From Streptomyces sp. WM6386 (GTDB taxonomy: Bacteria; Actinomycetota; Actinomycetes; Streptomycetales; Streptomycetaceae): DNA of 56,378 bases. The stretch covers positions 1 to 56,378 of the forward strand of contig NZ_JXTE01000071.1 in the NCBI RefSeq assembly GCF_000972385.1, given 5' to 3'. The notes beneath the pieces are model-generated. The model had not been told where the DNA came from and did not search any database. It saw only the letters and a program-made list of their open reading frames with translations. The position numbers and the translations under genes were made by a program. This document shows positions 9,226-17,133 of this stretch, one piece after another; positions within the stretch are counted from its first letter, which is position 1, and each line of letters starts with the position of its first letter.

Positions 9226-9256
9226 CGGGTGCCGGACGGAGGTCGTCCGGCACCCG
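9226..9256. terminator. Bidirectional hairpin terminator
   Basis: A perfect 13-bp stem with a 5-nt loop (GAGGT) between the convergent oxidoreductase and long chaplin genes. There is no T-tract, as is usual for Streptomyces terminators. Confidence 0.75.
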
Positions 9257-9262
9257 GCACGC

Positions 9263-10132
9263 CTACTGGTGGGCCCCGGCCTGCCTACGGCCCCGCCGGT
9301 ACAGCACGGCCCCGGCCGCGATCATCGCCGCACTGCCGACGGAAGCGGCCAGCAGGGCCTCGTTGCTTCCGGTGTCGGGCAGCTGGGGCGGCGGACCGTG
9401 GGGGCCGGGGGGCGTGCTGTCTGTGTTGGTCGGCGGTGTGGGGGTGGGGGTTTCGTCACCGTGGCCGGGCGGCGTGGGTGACGGGGTCGGCGTCTCGTCA
9501 CCGTGGCCGGGCGGCGACGGCGTCGGAGTCGGCGTCTCGTCACCGTGACCGGGCGGCGTCGGCGTGGGCGTGGGCGTCTCGTCACCGTGGCCGGGCGGCG
9601 TCGGCGTCGGCGTGTCGCCGTACCCCGGGGTGTCCCCGTGGCCGCCGGAGCCGCAGTCGTCGCCGTAGGCGGGGTTGAGCCCGCTGATGACGTCCGCCGT
9701 GTTCCCGCACGCGTTCACCGGCACCTCGACCGGCGCCTGCGTGTTGTTGCCGGACAGCACCCCGGGCGAACCCTCGGTGCGGCCGTGCGTCGCGTGCCCG
9801 GAGGGGCCGTGGCTGCCCCCGCCGTAGCCGGACTCGTCGCCGTAGCCGGAGTCGTCGCCGTACGAGGCGCCGCCCCTGTGCGAACCCGAGTCGTTTGCAC
9901 AGGAGTTGCCGAACGCCGGGTTCAACAGGGCGATGACATCGACGGAGTTGCCGCAGGCGTTGACCGGCGCGTCGACCGGGACCTGGACGTCGTTGCCGGA
10001 CAGGACGCCGGGCGAGCCCTTGGCGCCGCCGTTCGCGTCCGAGTCGGCGAGGGCGGGGCTGCTGCCGCACAGGGACAGGATGCTCGTCGCGGCGGCGGCC
10101 GCGACCATTCCCCTACTCAGGGTCTGTCGCAA
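9263..10132 (-). CDS. chpA: Long chaplin, sortase-anchored
   Basis: A 289-aa cell-wall-anchored hydrophobic surface protein that helps coat aerial hyphae. Order: signal peptide (to about 30), chaplin domain 1 (about 39-78), a Gly/Ser/Tyr/His spacer, chaplin domain 2 (about 121-160), a PTP/PGHGDE repeat stalk, the LPDTG sortase signal (251-255), a membrane helix and a basic tail. Each chaplin domain has the SPGVLSGN start and paired cysteines (NACGN ... C). The start is TTG with GGAAG 9 nt upstream; an internal ATG at residue 9 is the alternative. The symbol is by synteny with the S. coelicolor chpA-chpD-rdlA-rdlB order as I remember it. Confidence 0.9.
   Translation of the reverse strand: MRQTLSRGMVAAAAATSILSLCGSSPALADSDANGGAKGSPGVLSGNDVQVPVDAPVNACGNSVDVIALLNPAFGNSCANDSGSHRGGASYGDDSGYGDESGYGGGSHGPSGHATHGRTEGSPGVLSGNNTQAPVEVPVNACGNTADVISGLNPAYGDDCGSGGHGDTPGYGDTPTPTPPGHGDETPTPTPTPPGHGDETPTPTPSPPGHGDETPTPSPTPPGHGDETPTPTPPTNTDSTPPGPHGPPPQLPDTGSNEALLAASVGSAAMIAAGAVLYRRGRRQAGAHQ
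9450..9617 (-). repeat. 42-bp tandem repeats coding the chaplin stalk
   Basis: Units begin at 9450, 9492, 9534 and 9576, exactly 42 bp apart, the last one partial. Each codes a 14-residue PTPTP-PPGHGDET module of the wall-spanning stalk of the long chaplin. Copy number is expected to vary between strains. Confidence 0.85.
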
Positions 10133-10162
10133 TCTCGTTGTCTTCCTGCTTGAAGAAGTGGG

Positions 10163-10208
10163 AAAAGCCGGCCTTGGAAGGCAACAGAGGCTGTTTCCAA
10201 GGCCGGCT
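10163..10208 (-). terminator. Intrinsic terminator of the short chaplin gene
   Basis: A perfect 13-bp stem (10166-10178 with 10196-10208) followed on the minus strand by TTTT. It separates the short chaplin from the long chaplin, whose start is only 31 nt further on. Confidence 0.85.
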
Positions 10209-10241
10209 CACACAGCCGGAGTGGCTGGGGACGTTACGGCG

Positions 10242-10469
10242 TCACTTGTTGATGCAGGTGTTGCCGAACGCCGGGTTCAGCAGGGCGATGATGTTGACGG
10301 TGTTGCCGCACACGTTGATCGGGATGTGGATGGGAACCTGGACCACGTTGCCGGAGAGGACGCCCGGCGAGTGGACAGCGGCAGCCTCGGCGCCCGCGTC
10401 GGCAAAAGCGGGGGCGGCCATGCCCAGGGCCATGATCGCGCCCGCGACGACAGCAGCGGTCTTCTTCAT
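10242..10469 (-). CDS. chpD: Short chaplin
   Basis: A 75-aa secreted amyloid-forming surfactant protein. Signal peptide (MKKTAAVVAGAIMALG...AFA) then a single chaplin domain starting SPGVLSGNVVQVP and ending LNPAFGNTCINK. Both cysteines of the domain (VCGN and NTC) are present, unlike the cysteine-free ChpE type. I chose the ATG at MKK because AGGGAAAG precedes it; an ATG 24 nt further upstream lacks a good RBS. It lies next to the long chaplin and the rodlins, a classic sheath locus. Expression is expected in aerial growth. Confidence 0.9.
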   Translation of the reverse strand: MKKTAAVVAGAIMALGMAAPAFADAGAEAAAVHSPGVLSGNVVQVPIHIPINVCGNTVNIIALLNPAFGNTCINK

Positions 10470-10642
10470 GAGCTTTCCCTTCTCTGCGGTCATGCCCCTA
10501 TGACGTGACCTGCAGGCTGTAAACGAGGGATAGACAGCCGAAGAAACTACGGAACGTGAGTCGCCTGGTAATTCACTCGAACGCCTTCACAGAATTGACA
10601 CGAGAAGCCCAACCGAGGAGGAACGGTTCACCTGAGTGACGC

Positions 10643-10686
10643 AAAACGCTCGGGCAGCCCACGTGAATTCACGAGCCGCCCGAGCG
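10643..10686 (-). terminator. Intrinsic terminator of rodlin gene
   Basis: A 9-bp stem (10647-10655 with 10678-10686) encloses a 12-bp palindrome CGTGAATTCACG, and TTTT follows on the minus strand. It ends the rdlA transcript. Confidence 0.8.
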
Positions 10687-10704
10687 ATTTCAGAATCCGA
10701 CGGA

Positions 10705-11109
10705 TCAGCGGTTGCCCTGACCGTTACCCGCGAGGGCGGAGATGTCGCTGAGGATGTGCGAGGCGGGCTCGTCACCCTTGGCCTGCGTCGAGTTGTCGGC
10801 GCACTGCTGGTTCTGCGCGGCCGACAGGACCGGGATGTCCTGGGCCACGCCGACGGCGGCGATGAGACCGACGATGCCCTGGGCGTTCGCCTTCACCGGC
10901 AGGCCGACACAGAGCTTGTTGGCCGTGCTCTGCACCAGCGTGGCCTGCGGGCTCATGTCACCCTTGGTGATGGAGTTGCCGAACTTCGAATCGGCGTGGT
11001 TGCCGCTGGCGGACTTGGTGCCGTCGTCGTTCCCGATGGCCATGGCCGGCGACGCCGCACCTACGACGGAAGCGGCGACCGCCGTGGCGGCCATTGCCTT
11101 CTTCAGCAT
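10705..11109 (-). CDS. rdlA: Rodlin
   Basis: A 134-aa secreted protein that organises chaplin fibrils into the rodlet layer of aerial hyphae and spores. Signal peptide [17 protein letters not shown]...AMA, then the rodlin body with [14 protein letters not shown], a central cysteine in KLCVGLP and a second in [15 protein letters not shown], ending LAGNGQGNR. The ATG has a strong site (AGGAAAGG). It diverges from a second rodlin gene across 225 bp. The A/B letter is by position relative to S. coelicolor and could be swapped. Confidence 0.9.
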   Translation of the reverse strand: MLKKAMAATAVAASVVGAASPAMAIGNDDGTKSASGNHADSKFGNSITKGDMSPQATLVQSTANKLCVGLPVKANAQGIVGLIAAVGVAQDIPVLSAAQNQQCADNSTQAKGDEPASHILSDISALAGNGQGNR

Positions 11110-11159
11110 TTCAGTTCCTTTCCTGGGTGCATCACCGAGACGCACGCTCCTGCCCTCGC

Positions 11160-11187
11160 ATCAACCAACCCCGCGGGGTTTGGTTTC
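11160..11187 (-). promoter_or_regulatory. Rodlin promoter, GAAACC-N16-GTTGAT (BldN-like)
   Basis: On the minus strand, GAAACC (11187-11182) and GTTGAT (11165-11160) are 16 nt apart, with a 50-nt leader before the ATG. The other two rodlin genes have the same pair. ECF sigma factor BldN is known to drive chaplin and rodlin genes. The spacer is itself a near-palindrome (ACCCCGCGGGGTT). Confidence 0.65.
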
Positions 11188-11262
11188 GGCACTTCACTCG
11201 ATCGGGCCGCGGCTCCCCCGGAATTCACGGAATCGCGGAATGGGCCATCGGAGTGAAGCGGA

Positions 11263-11290
11263 GGAACCAAGCAGCCGCCGGACAGTTGAC
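11263..11290 (+). promoter_or_regulatory. Rodlin promoter, GGAACC-N16-GTTGAC (BldN-like)
   Basis: GGAACC (11263-11268) and GTTGAC (11285-11290), 16 nt apart, with a 44-nt leader to the GTG start of the second rodlin. It matches the pairs upstream of the other two rodlin genes. Confidence 0.65.
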
Positions 11291-11334
11291 CAGAACGCTC
11301 CGGTGGACGGGGTTTCTCCAGAAGGGACTAGCAA

Positions 11335-11757
11335 GTGATCAAGAAGGTTCTGGCTACCGCCGCGGTCGCCGCCTCCGTCGTGGGCGCCGCCTCCCCCGCC
11401 ATGGCTATCGGCAACGACGACGGCACCAAGTCCGCCAGCGGCAACGGTGCGCACCAGTCGTTCGGCAACTCGGCCACCTACGGCAAGATGAGCCCGCAGA
11501 TGGCACTCATCCAGGGCTCGCTCAACAAGCCCTGCATCGGCCTGCCCGCGAAGGCGAACCTGCAGGGAATCGTCGGCCTCGGCGCCATCGGCGTCCTCCA
11601 GGACGTGCCGATCCTGTCGGCCCCGCAGAACCAGCAGTGTGTCGAGAACTCCACCCAGGCCAAGGGCGACGAGCCCCTGTCGCACATCCTGGACGACCTG
11701 TCGCACATCCTGGACGACATCTCGGTCCTGGCCGGCAACGGCACGGGCAACCGCTGA
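11335..11757 (+). CDS. rdlB: Rodlin
   Basis: A 140-aa secreted rodlet-layer protein, close paralog of the divergent rodlin: the signal region ([18 protein letters not shown]) and the body start are nearly identical, with cysteines in KPCIGLP and NQQCVENS. Near the end the octapeptide LSHILDDx is duplicated (LSHILDDLSHILDDIS), which explains the extra length over the other rodlins. GTG start behind GAAGGGA. A perfect terminator follows the stop. Confidence 0.9.
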   Translation: MIKKVLATAAVAASVVGAASPAMAIGNDDGTKSASGNGAHQSFGNSATYGKMSPQMALIQGSLNKPCIGLPAKANLQGIVGLGAIGVLQDVPILSAPQNQQCVENSTQAKGDEPLSHILDDLSHILDDISVLAGNGTGNR

Positions 11758-11813
11758 ACCACCCTCGGGGACTGAAGTTCCTGAGCATTGGGGCCGCATT
11801 CTGAGTCCCCGTC

Positions 11814-11848
11814 AGCGGGCCGCCGACTTCTCGGCGGCCCGCTGTTTT
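11814..11848 (+). terminator. Intrinsic terminator of rdlB
   Basis: A perfect 13-bp stem with the stable CTTC loop (11814-11826 with 11831-11843), followed by GTTTT. Confidence 0.9.
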
Positions 11849-11860
11849 AGCGTTCGGCGC

Positions 11861-12886
11861 GTGACGATGAAGAGAACCCTTTCTTCCCTCGCAGTCCCCG
11901 GACTCGTCCTCGCGACGACCGCGACGCTCCTCGCCAGTTCCGCACTCCCCGAACGACAGGCGCCCAAGGCCCTGAACATCCTGCTCATGGGCACGGACGG
12001 CCGGGACACCATCTCCGCCGCCGAGAAGCGGAAGTTCCACGCCGGCGGCATCGCCTGCAACTGCACCGACGTCCTGATGCTCGTCCACGTCTCCGCACGC
12101 CGGGACCGCGTCAGCGTGGTCAGCATGCCGCGGGACTCCTACGCGGACATCCCGCCGTACCGCGAGGAGTCGACCGGCGAGGAACGCGGGCCGCATCCCT
12201 TGAAGATCAACGGCGCGTACGACGAGGGCGGGCCGGCGCTCACCATCAGTACCGTCGAGTCGATGACCGGGATGCGGATCGACCGGTATGTCCAGGTGGA
12301 CTTCCGGCGCTTCATCGACGCCGTGAACGACGTCGGCGGCGTCGAGGTGTGCACCTCGCGGACCTTGAAGGACTCGGCCACCAAGCTGAACCTCAAGCCC
12401 GGCAAGCACCGGCTGGACGGCGGTCCCTCGCTGCAGTACGTCCGCTCCCGGCATGTCGACACCAGCGCCGATCTCGGGCGGATCCAGCGCCAGCACCGGT
12501 TCCTGGTGAACGCGCTGCGCGGGCTCCGGGCCAAGAAGGCGCTCACCGATCCGGTGGGCATGGCGCGCGTGACGGGCACGCTGCTCGGCAAGGGGCAGGT
12601 CGAGCAGGGCTTCGACGCCAGGGAAATGGTGCAGCTGGCGGCGGCGCTGCAGAAGGTGCCGGCCAAGGCGATCGAGTTCACGACGGTGCCGATCGCCGGC
12701 TTCAACGAGACCCGCCCGGACATCGGTTCGACGCTGGCCTGGGACATGAAGCGGGCGGACGCGATGTTCGCCAAGCTGCGCGCGGACCGGCCGCTGCTCA
12801 AGGCCGACGCGAACCCCGGGCTCAAGGACCCGCCGGGCCTGAAGGGCTACGGTCCGGTGCGGGGCAGCTCTCTGACCTGCAAATGA
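11861..12886 (+). CDS. LytR-CpsA-Psr (LCP) family glycopolymer ligase
   Basis: A membrane-anchored enzyme of about 340 aa that attaches lipid-linked glycopolymers to peptidoglycan. A signal anchor (LAVPGLVLATTATLLASSAL) is followed by the LCP domain with ILLMGTDGRD, the arginine motif VVSMPRDSYADIP, and DRYVQVDFRRFIDAVNDVGG. GTG at 11861 or ATG at 11867 are both possible; neither has a clear Shine-Dalgarno. The start is only about 13 nt after the rdlB terminator T-run, so the mRNA either has a very short leader or starts upstream of the hairpin. Its place between two rodlin genes suggests a role in wall maturation of aerial hyphae (inference). Confidence 0.85.
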   Translation: MTMKRTLSSLAVPGLVLATTATLLASSALPERQAPKALNILLMGTDGRDTISAAEKRKFHAGGIACNCTDVLMLVHVSARRDRVSVVSMPRDSYADIPPYREESTGEERGPHPLKINGAYDEGGPALTISTVESMTGMRIDRYVQVDFRRFIDAVNDVGGVEVCTSRTLKDSATKLNLKPGKHRLDGGPSLQYVRSRHVDTSADLGRIQRQHRFLVNALRGLRAKKALTDPVGMARVTGTLLGKGQVEQGFDAREMVQLAAALQKVPAKAIEFTTVPIAGFNETRPDIGSTLAWDMKRADAMFAKLRADRPLLKADANPGLKDPPGLKGYGPVRGSSLTCK

Positions 12887-12948
12887 GCTCGTACGACCGG
12901 GGCGCCCGCGTGGTTCGCGGGTGCGCTGGGCCAATCGGGGCAAAGAGC

Positions 12949-12977
12949 GCAACCCCGGCCGGGGTGCGGCAGTTGAC
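12949..12977 (+). promoter_or_regulatory. Rodlin-type promoter, GCAACC-N17-GTTGAC
   Basis: GCAACC (12949-12954) and GTTGAC (12972-12977) with a 46-nt leader to the third rodlin start. It is the same element as at the other two rodlin genes, but with a spacer one nt longer. Confidence 0.55.
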
Positions 12978-13023
12978 GATCATGCAGCTCCTCACCGGAG
13001 TCCGCTTTTCGAAGGGAATGAAC

Positions 13024-13410
13024 ATGAAGAAGCTGTGGGCTTCCGCGGCTATCGCCGCCTCCGTCGCCGGTGTCACGGCCGCGGGCGCGCCCCAGGCTCT
13101 TGCCATCGGTGACGGCGACGGCACCACCTCCGCCAGCGGCAACCACGCCTCGCAGGAGTTCGGCAACTCGGCGACGTTCGGCGACATGAGCCCGCAGCTC
13201 TCGCTGGTCCAGGGTTCGCTGAACAAGCCCTGTGTCGGCCTGCCGGCGAAGCTGAACGCGCAGGGGATCGTCGGTCTCCTCGCCCTCGGTATCGCCCAGG
13301 ACGTGCCGATCCTGTCGGCCCCGCAGAACCAGCAGTGTGTCGAGAACTCCACCCAGGCCAAGGGCGACGAGCCCCTGTCGCACATCCTGGACGACCAGCA
13401 CAACGGCTGA
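13024..13410 (+). CDS. Third rodlin paralog
   Basis: A 128-aa secreted rodlin. Signal peptide MKKLWASAAIAASVAGVTAA...ALA, then AIGDGDGTTSASGNHASQ, cysteines in KPCVGLP and [15 protein letters not shown]. It ends early at LSHILDDQHNG, without the LAGNGxGNR tail shared by the other two. I chose the second ATG because GAAGGG lies 7 nt before it; the ATG two codons earlier is too close. It is separated from the rdlA/rdlB pair by the LCP gene. S. coelicolor has two rodlins as I recall, so this is an extra copy. Confidence 0.9.
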   Translation: MKKLWASAAIAASVAGVTAAGAPQALAIGDGDGTTSASGNHASQEFGNSATFGDMSPQLSLVQGSLNKPCVGLPAKLNAQGIVGLLALGIAQDVPILSAPQNQQCVENSTQAKGDEPLSHILDDQHNG

Positions 13411-13426
13411 TTCTCGGATCTGCGCC

Positions 13427-13461
13427 ACGGCGGGTCACCGGTTCCACCGGTGGCCCGCCGT
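13427..13461. terminator. Bidirectional hairpin terminator
   Basis: A 16-bp stem with one G-T pair and a 3-nt loop between the convergent third rodlin and acyl-CoA ligase genes. Confidence 0.8.
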
Positions 13462-13469
13462 TCGGCGTC

Positions 13470-15389
13470 TCACTTGCGGTAGATCGCCTCGATGTCCTGC
13501 GCGTACGCCGACAGCACCGCGTGCCGTTTGACCTTCAGGGACGGCGTGAGCATGCCGTTGTCCTCGGTGAACTCGCCCTCGACCAGGGTGAAGGCACGGA
13601 TCGACTCGGCGCGGGAGACGGCCTCGTTGGCGTAGTCCACGGCCTTCTGGACGTCGGCGCGCAGCCTCGGGTCCTTCACCAGCTCGGACAGCGGGGTGTC
13701 GGCCGGCATCCTGCGGACCGACAGCCAGTGGCTGATCGCCTCGGGTTCGAGGGTGATGAGGGCGGCGACGAAGGGGCGGTTGTCGCCGACCACGAGGCAC
13801 TGGCCGACCGGGGGGCGGCTGCGCAGCCGGTCCTCCAGGACGGCCGGGGAGACGTTCTTGCCGCCTGAGGTGACGATGATGTCCTTCTTGCGGCCGGTGA
13901 TGGTGAGATAGCCGTCCTCGTCCAGGGAGCCGAGGTCGCCGGTGGCGAACCAGTCGTCGGTGAGTACGGCGTCGGTGGCGGCCGGGTTGTTCCAGTAGGC
14001 GCCGAAGACGATGCCGCCCTTGATGAGGACCTCCCCGTCGTCGGCGATGCGGACGGCGGTGCCGGGGACGGGCGGGCCGACCGTGCCGGGGCGGGGTTTC
14101 AGGGGCGGGACGATGGTGGCGGCGGCCGTGGTCTCGGTCAGTCCGTAGCCCTCGTAGACGATGATCCCTGCCGCGTAGAAGAACAGGTTGAGGTTGCGGT
14201 CGAGCGGGGAGCCGCCGCTGATGGCGTAGCGCATCCGGCCGCCGAGCTCCTTGCGGACCCGGCGGTAGACCAGCAGGTCGTACAGGGCCCAGGCGGCGTA
14301 GAGACCCGGACCCGGGCCCTTGCCGCGGTCGAGGAACTTGTCCAGGTACTGCTCGCCGAAGCGGACGGCGATGCGGTCTGCGCGGTCGAAGGAGGCGCCG
14401 CGGCCGAGCTTCTCGGCGGTGGCGCGGCCGGTGTCGTGGATCTTCTCGAAGAGGTACGGCACACCGACGAGGAAGGTCGGGCGGAACTCCTTGAGCGCCG
14501 GGCGGAGTTCGTCCGGCTTGATGCTCGGGCAGTGGCCGATCTCGATGCGGGCCATCAGACAGGCGATCTGGAGGGTGCGGCCGAGGATGTGGGCGAGGGG
14601 GAGGAAGAGGAGGGTGGAGGCGACCTGGCGGGTGACCTCCTTGAAGATCGGGTGGAGCAGCTCGACCGTGTTGGCGGCCTCGGCGTGGAGGTTGGCGTGG
14701 GTGAGGACGCAGCCCTTGGGTTTTCCGGTGGTGCCGGAGGTGTAGCAGATCGTCGCGACGGTGTCGGGGGTCAGGCTCGCGCGGCGCTTGGTGACCTCCT
14801 CGTCGGGGAGGTCCGCGCCGAGGGTCCTGAGTTCGGTGAGTGCCTGGGCGTCCAACTGCCAGACCCGCGGCCGCTCCTGGTGGCCGGCCGTGCCCGTCGT
14901 CACCGTGTCGGCGTTCTCCGCGGTCTCGGTGACGACGAAGCGGGCGCCGGAGTCCCGGATGATCCACTCCACCTGCTCGGCGGAGGAGGTGGCGTAGACC
15001 GGGACGGTCTGGCCGCCCGCCGCCCAGATCGCGAAGTCCAGGACCGTCCACTCGTAGCGGGTGCGGGACATCACCGCGACGCGGCCGCCCGGTTCGAGAC
15101 CGGCGGCGATCAACCCCTTGGCGGTGGCGGTGACTTCGCGGGCGAAGGCGGTCGCGGTGACCGGGTGCCAGGTGTCCCCTTGCTTTCGGCGCAGGACCAC
15201 CGCGTCCGGCGCCTCGGTGGCGTTGGTGAACGGGAGATCGGCGGTGCTGCCGGTCGGTGCGGGCGGGGCGAGGGGCGTGGTGCGGGCCTCTCGCACCACG
15301 CCCCGCTCGTCCCGAGTGATCTCGACCTTGGCGCGGATGGCCAGGTCGGTGCGTTGTTTTGCCCTCTTCAGATCCTTGCGTACGCCCAT
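13470..15389 (-). CDS. Long-chain fatty acid-CoA ligase (AMP-forming)
   Basis: A 639-aa adenylate-forming enzyme that activates fatty acids to acyl-CoA. The P-loop YTSGTTGKPKGC, the VYEGYGLTETTA motif, the WFATGDLG hinge and ITGRKKDIIVTSGGKNVSP are all present, ordered as in FadD15-type long-chain ligases. I start at the ATG giving MGVRKDLKRAK, since the next upstream ATG lies inside the likely promoter. The leader carries a hairpin whose 3' arm contains the G-rich ribosome site (15395-15418). Monocistronic, convergent with the third rodlin. Confidence 0.9.
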   Translation of the reverse strand: MGVRKDLKRAKQRTDLAIRAKVEITRDERGVVREARTTPLAPPAPTGSTADLPFTNATEAPDAVVLRRKQGDTWHPVTATAFAREVTATAKGLIAAGLEPGGRVAVMSRTRYEWTVLDFAIWAAGGQTVPVYATSSAEQVEWIIRDSGARFVVTETAENADTVTTGTAGHQERPRVWQLDAQALTELRTLGADLPDEEVTKRRASLTPDTVATICYTSGTTGKPKGCVLTHANLHAEAANTVELLHPIFKEVTRQVASTLLFLPLAHILGRTLQIACLMARIEIGHCPSIKPDELRPALKEFRPTFLVGVPYLFEKIHDTGRATAEKLGRGASFDRADRIAVRFGEQYLDKFLDRGKGPGPGLYAAWALYDLLVYRRVRKELGGRMRYAISGGSPLDRNLNLFFYAAGIIVYEGYGLTETTAAATIVPPLKPRPGTVGPPVPGTAVRIADDGEVLIKGGIVFGAYWNNPAATDAVLTDDWFATGDLGSLDEDGYLTITGRKKDIIVTSGGKNVSPAVLEDRLRSRPPVGQCLVVGDNRPFVAALITLEPEAISHWLSVRRMPADTPLSELVKDPRLRADVQKAVDYANEAVSRAESIRAFTLVEGEFTEDNGMLTPSLKVKRHAVLSAYAQDIEAIYRK

Positions 15390-15394
15390 GACGG

Positions 15395-15437
15395 CCCCCA
15401 GTCGGCTCTGACTGGGGGGTAACTTACTCATGCGTAA
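15395..15437 (-). promoter_or_regulatory. Promoter, operator-like dyad and leader hairpin of the acyl-CoA ligase
   Basis: On the minus strand TTGACC and TAAGTT stand 16 nt apart. The spacer holds TTACGCATGAGTAA (15437-15424), palindromic except for one base pair, which looks like a TetR-type operator. Downstream a perfect 9-bp stem (CCCCCAGTC with GACTGGGGG) ends 5 nt before the ATG and could mask the ribosome site. Confidence 0.45.
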
Positions 15438-15444
15438 GGAAAGG

Positions 15445-16986
15445 TCAATCCCCGTGGCGGTTCGCCTGGTCGATGGCCTCGGCGAGCTGTGTCACGTCCT
15501 CGTCCTCGGTGCTCTCGGCCAAGTCGTGGGCGCGTTCGCTCAGTTCGCCGAGGGACGGGGTGCCGGGCAGGGGGCTGAACTCGGCGCCGTAGGAGCGCAG
15601 AGTGTCGGCGAAGTAGGCGGCGACAGCGGTGACTTGGAGGCGGGGGCCCGCTTCCCAGAGGTCGCCGTCGAGGTCCTCGCTCTCCAACTGGCCGGACTCC
15701 TCGTGCGGGGTGCGGGACTCGGGGTCGAGCCAGCGGACGCTCGCGGTGGCGAGGTGGCCGTCGGTGCCGGATTTGTGGCGGACGGCGTAGAGGGCGGTGA
15801 CGGTGTGGCCGGGGCCGATCTCGCCGCCGTCGACGCTGTCGTCGCGGAAGTCCTCGTCGTCGACCCGGCGGTTGTCGTAGCCGACGAGACGGAACTCCTT
15901 GACCGTTTCGGGGTCGAAGGCGACCTGGGCCTTTGCGTCGCGGGCGGTCAGGTCGATGTTCCGCGGGAGTTGCTCGACGAAGACCTTTCGGGCGTCGTCC
16001 TCGTCGGAGACGTAGGCGGTGTGGCCGTCGCCCTTGTCGGCGAGCTGCTCCATGAGCTGGTCGCCGTAGTCGCTGCCGACTCCGACGCCGAAGAGGGTGA
16101 TGCCGTGCTCGCGGCGTTCGCTCGCGATGCGTTCGAGGATGGTGTCGGCGTCGGTGTCGCCGGTGTTGGCGAGGGCGTCCGAGATGAGGACGACGCGGTT
16201 GGTGGCGCCCTCGCGCAGGCCGTCCTCGGCGGTCTCGTAGCCGGTGTCGACGCCGGCGCCGAGGTTGGTGGAGTCGGTGGGTTCCAGGCCGTCGATCGCG
16301 TCGTGGACCTCGTCGCGGTTGCCGTCCAGGCGGGTCATCGGCAGGACCCGCTCGGCCTCGTCGCTGAAGGTGACGATGGCGACCGAGTCGTCGTCGCGGA
16401 GCTGGTCCGTCATCGTGTCCAGGGAGTCCTTGGCGAGGTCGAGGCGGCCCGGCTCGGCCATGGAGCCGGAGATGTCGATGACGAAGGTCAGGGCGGCCGG
16501 CGGGCGTTCCTCGCCGTCCTCTGCGGCGCGGGTGGCGAGGCCGACGCGGACCAGGGACCAGTCGTCCTTGTCGGTGCGGGCACCGTCGACGGTCACCGTG
16601 AAGCCGTTGCCGTCCGGACGGTCGTAGTCCTGGCGGAAGCTGTTGACGAACTCCTCCGGGCGGACCGTCGAGGGGTCGGGCAAGCTGCCCTCGGCGAGGG
16701 TGCGGCGTGCGTAGCCGTAGGAGGCGGTGTCGACGTCGAGGGCGAAGGTGGAGAGGTAGTCGGGCTCGGGGGCGACGTCGCGGGAGTCACTGTCCGGGCT
16801 GTCCGGGCTGCTTCCCTGTTGCTCCCCCTCCGGCGCGGGTGCGTAGCCGCCGCCCTTGTTGCCGCCGTCGTACGAGGATCCGTTCGCGCCGTCGCCGCTC
16901 GCGCTGCACCCCGTCAGCAGCAGGCCGCCCGCCGCGGTGAGCGCGAGCAACGCGGCGCGCACGCGTCGTATTCGATACTGCTCCAT
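15445..16986 (-). CDS. VWA-domain lipoprotein (YfbK-like)
   Basis: A 513-aa lipoprotein: signal peptide with lipobox LLTGC (Cys about residue 27), a Gly/Ser/Asn linker, an N-terminal VWF-associated domain (YLSTFALDVDTASYGYARR), then a von Willebrand A domain with the MIDAS motif FVIDISGSM and a C-terminal DUF3520-like part. Proteins of this type bind divalent metal and partner proteins at the outer face of the membrane; no enzymatic role is known. The start has only a moderate RBS. Nothing in its neighbours fixes its partner. Confidence 0.85.
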   Translation of the reverse strand: MEQYRIRRVRAALLALTAAGGLLLTGCSASGDGANGSSYDGGNKGGGYAPAPEGEQQGSSPDSPDSDSRDVAPEPDYLSTFALDVDTASYGYARRTLAEGSLPDPSTVRPEEFVNSFRQDYDRPDGNGFTVTVDGARTDKDDWSLVRVGLATRAAEDGEERPPAALTFVIDISGSMAEPGRLDLAKDSLDTMTDQLRDDDSVAIVTFSDEAERVLPMTRLDGNRDEVHDAIDGLEPTDSTNLGAGVDTGYETAEDGLREGATNRVVLISDALANTGDTDADTILERIASERREHGITLFGVGVGSDYGDQLMEQLADKGDGHTAYVSDEDDARKVFVEQLPRNIDLTARDAKAQVAFDPETVKEFRLVGYDNRRVDDEDFRDDSVDGGEIGPGHTVTALYAVRHKSGTDGHLATASVRWLDPESRTPHEESGQLESEDLDGDLWEAGPRLQVTAVAAYFADTLRSYGAEFSPLPGTPSLGELSERAHDLAESTEDEDVTQLAEAIDQANRHGD

Positions 16987-17133
16987 GTTCCGTGCCCCCT
17001 TGGTCCGTTGACGTCGACCTTTGTGACTGTGACGGGCCAGGGGGCCACAACGTGCGCTACGGAGCGTTGCGGAAGCGTCTCGAAGAGGCCACGGAGCAGG
17101 GCCGTTGAGACCGGTAGGTGATCCTCCGGTGAC

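Noticed and set aside
10133..10600. BldN-type promoters for the two chaplins
   Set aside because: CGTAAC or CGTTTA hexamers occur, but none has a partner at the 16-17 nt spacing seen at the rodlins.
15430..17121. A 563-codon + strand frame
   Set aside because: Antisense to the VWA lipoprotein, whose lipobox and MIDAS motif are clear; the + frame is low-complexity Val/Gly/Asp.
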